This document shows positions 5,454 through 6,058 of a stretch of DNA of 6,058 nt, in pieces; the first letter of the stretch is position 1, and every line of letters begins with the position of its first letter. Source of the stretch: an uncultured Collinsella sp. (GTDB lineage: Bacteria > Actinomycetota > Coriobacteriia > Coriobacteriales > Coriobacteriaceae); contig USBX01000061.1 of assembly GCA_900552995.1 (NCBI GenBank), positions 1 to 6,058 of the forward strand, given 5' to 3'. Both the position numbers and the translations under genes were made by a program. Below the pieces are notes generated by a model, which was not told where the DNA came from, searched no databases, and was given only the letters and a program-made list of their open reading frames with translations.

Positions 5454-5582
5454 AGCCGCGCAAATATCTGCCAACTATGGCTAAATAATGACCGATAAGC
5501 AAATAGACACGCAAACACGAGCAAATACGCGCGCGATTGTGCGAATATAGGGTTGTTTGAAATGAAGGACTTCCGATGACTC

Positions 5583-5588
5583 AGGAGG
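5583..5588 (+). promoter_or_regulatory. Ribosome-binding site of the oxidoreductase
   Basis: AGGAGG lies six bases before the ATG at 5595. It fixes this start, and therefore the unusual N-terminal extension, over the in-frame GTG at 5643. Confidence 0.85.
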
Positions 5589-5594
5589 CACATC

Positions 5595-6031
5595 ATGGCA
5601 GATTTCAAACAGGCTCCGCTCGACGCCGAAGCAGCCGCTAAGGTGGCATTTGCCTCGGTCCAGGACAAGCCATTCCCCAACGATATTTTTACTGCCCCCG
5701 AGCTCCGCTGGGCAGTGATCGGTTGCGGTGTTATCGCCAACCAGATGGCCCAGTCTCTCGCTCTTGCCGGCCGCAAGCTTGCGGGCGTCGCCAACCGTAC
5801 GCTGTCCAAGGCTCAGGCTTTTGCTGAGCAGTATGGCATCGAGAAGGTCTATGAATCGGTTGAGGACCTCTACGCCGATCCGGGCATCGACGCCGTCTAT
5901 ATCACCACGCCGCACAACACGCATATCACCTATCTGCGCGTGACGCGCTGGCCGCCGGCAAGCACGTGCTCTGCGAGAAAGCCATTACCCTCAATTCCGC
6001 TGAGCTCGACGAGGCGCGTGCCATCGCCGAC
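5595..6031 (+). CDS. Gfo/Idh/MocA-type oxidoreductase, 3'-truncated, apparent frameshift
   Basis: This family comprises NAD(P)-dependent dehydrogenases acting mostly on sugars, inositols and related compounds; the substrate cannot be told here. About 35 residues of unusual N-terminus precede the Rossmann fold, which opens RWAVIGCGVIANQMAQSLA with GxGxxA at 43-48. Further marks are the second strand LAGVANRTLSKAQAFAEQYG (62-81), IDAVYITTPHNTH (98-110) and, after a frame change, ALAAGKHVLCEKAITLNSAE with the conserved E-K of the usual EKP motif (here EKA). The frame breaks at CGCG (5937-5940): removing one CG gives LRDALAAGKH in register. The gene is then cut at 6031 by adapter sequence. About a third to 40% of a typical family length is present. 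The frameshift is probably a sequence error near the contig end. Confidence 0.87.
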
Positions 6032-6058
6032 CTGTCTCTTATACACATCTCCGAGCCC
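6032..6058 (-). other. Nextera i7-side adapter read-through (not biological)
   Basis: The last 27 bases begin with the reverse complement of the mosaic end (CTGTCTCTTATACACATCT) and continue CCGAGCCC. They are the exact reverse complement of 18-44. Both contig ends thus carry the same Read 2-side adapter. Genomic sequence ends at 6031. Confidence 0.98.

Larger units (their letters stand above)
5161..5594. other. Non-coding, repeat-rich spacer
   Basis: I see no supportable gene between the terminator and the oxidoreductase. Open frames here on either strand lack family resemblance and run through repeats. The spacer holds a 27-base tandem repeat, a REP-like palindromic cluster, a C7 run with a short CCCC/GGGG hairpin (5330-5340), a 17-bp perfect inverted repeat, and recurring GCAAATA words. 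It must contain the promoter of the downstream gene, but no -35/-10 pair stands out. Confidence 0.7.

Noticed and set aside
5219..5809. 196-residue - strand frame in the spacer
   Set aside because: It runs through the repeats and antisense to the oxidoreductase; no family resemblance, and its product mixes unrelated compositions.
18..6058. 27-bp terminal inverted repeat suggesting a transposon
   Set aside because: Both arms are Nextera adapter including the Tn5-derived mosaic end added during library preparation, not a genomic element.

Overview
The window is a roughly 6 kb assembled bacterial fragment carrying eleven consecutive ribosomal-protein genes on the + strand in the canonical S10/spc order: rplD (partial), rplW, rplB, rpsS, rplV, rpsC, rplP, rpmC, rpsQ, rplN, rplX. 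High GC, near-exclusive AAG lysine codons, S3 and S19 typical of high-GC Gram-positives and a four-Cys L24 point to an actinobacterium. My best guess is Coriobacteriia, possibly Collinsella-like; that is recognition by eye, not a database result.

Layout: 1-44 is library adapter and index. 45-891 holds L4 (5' end lost) and L23. 892-1070 is a 179-base gap full of hairpins, the last of which can cover the rplB ribosome-binding site. 1071-4292 is a tight run from L2 to S17 with small gaps or stop/start overlaps (TAGTG, TAATG). 4293-4410 is a second structured gap at the S10/spc boundary. 4411-5098 holds L14 and L24. A strong intrinsic terminator at 5125-5160 ends the run straight after L24, so the usual downstream spc genes (rplE, rpsN, rpsH and so on) are absent here. 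5161-5594 is non-coding: a 27-base tandem repeat, a REP-like palindromic cluster and a 17-bp perfect inverted repeat. 5595-6031 is the start of a Gfo/Idh/MocA-type oxidoreductase with an apparent 2-base frameshift. 6032-6058 is adapter again.

The ribosomal genes supply 30S proteins (S3, S17, S19) and 50S proteins (L2, L4, L14, L16, L22, L23, L24, L29) and are probably co-transcribed and translationally coupled. The oxidoreductase is unrelated to them and has its own ribosome-binding site. I see no wholly new gene system. The most interesting signals are the two structured intercistronic gaps (candidate autoregulatory RNA elements), the early end of the spc cluster, and the repeat-rich spacer. 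The clearest practical finding is adapter contamination at both ends, which gives L4 a false N-terminus.
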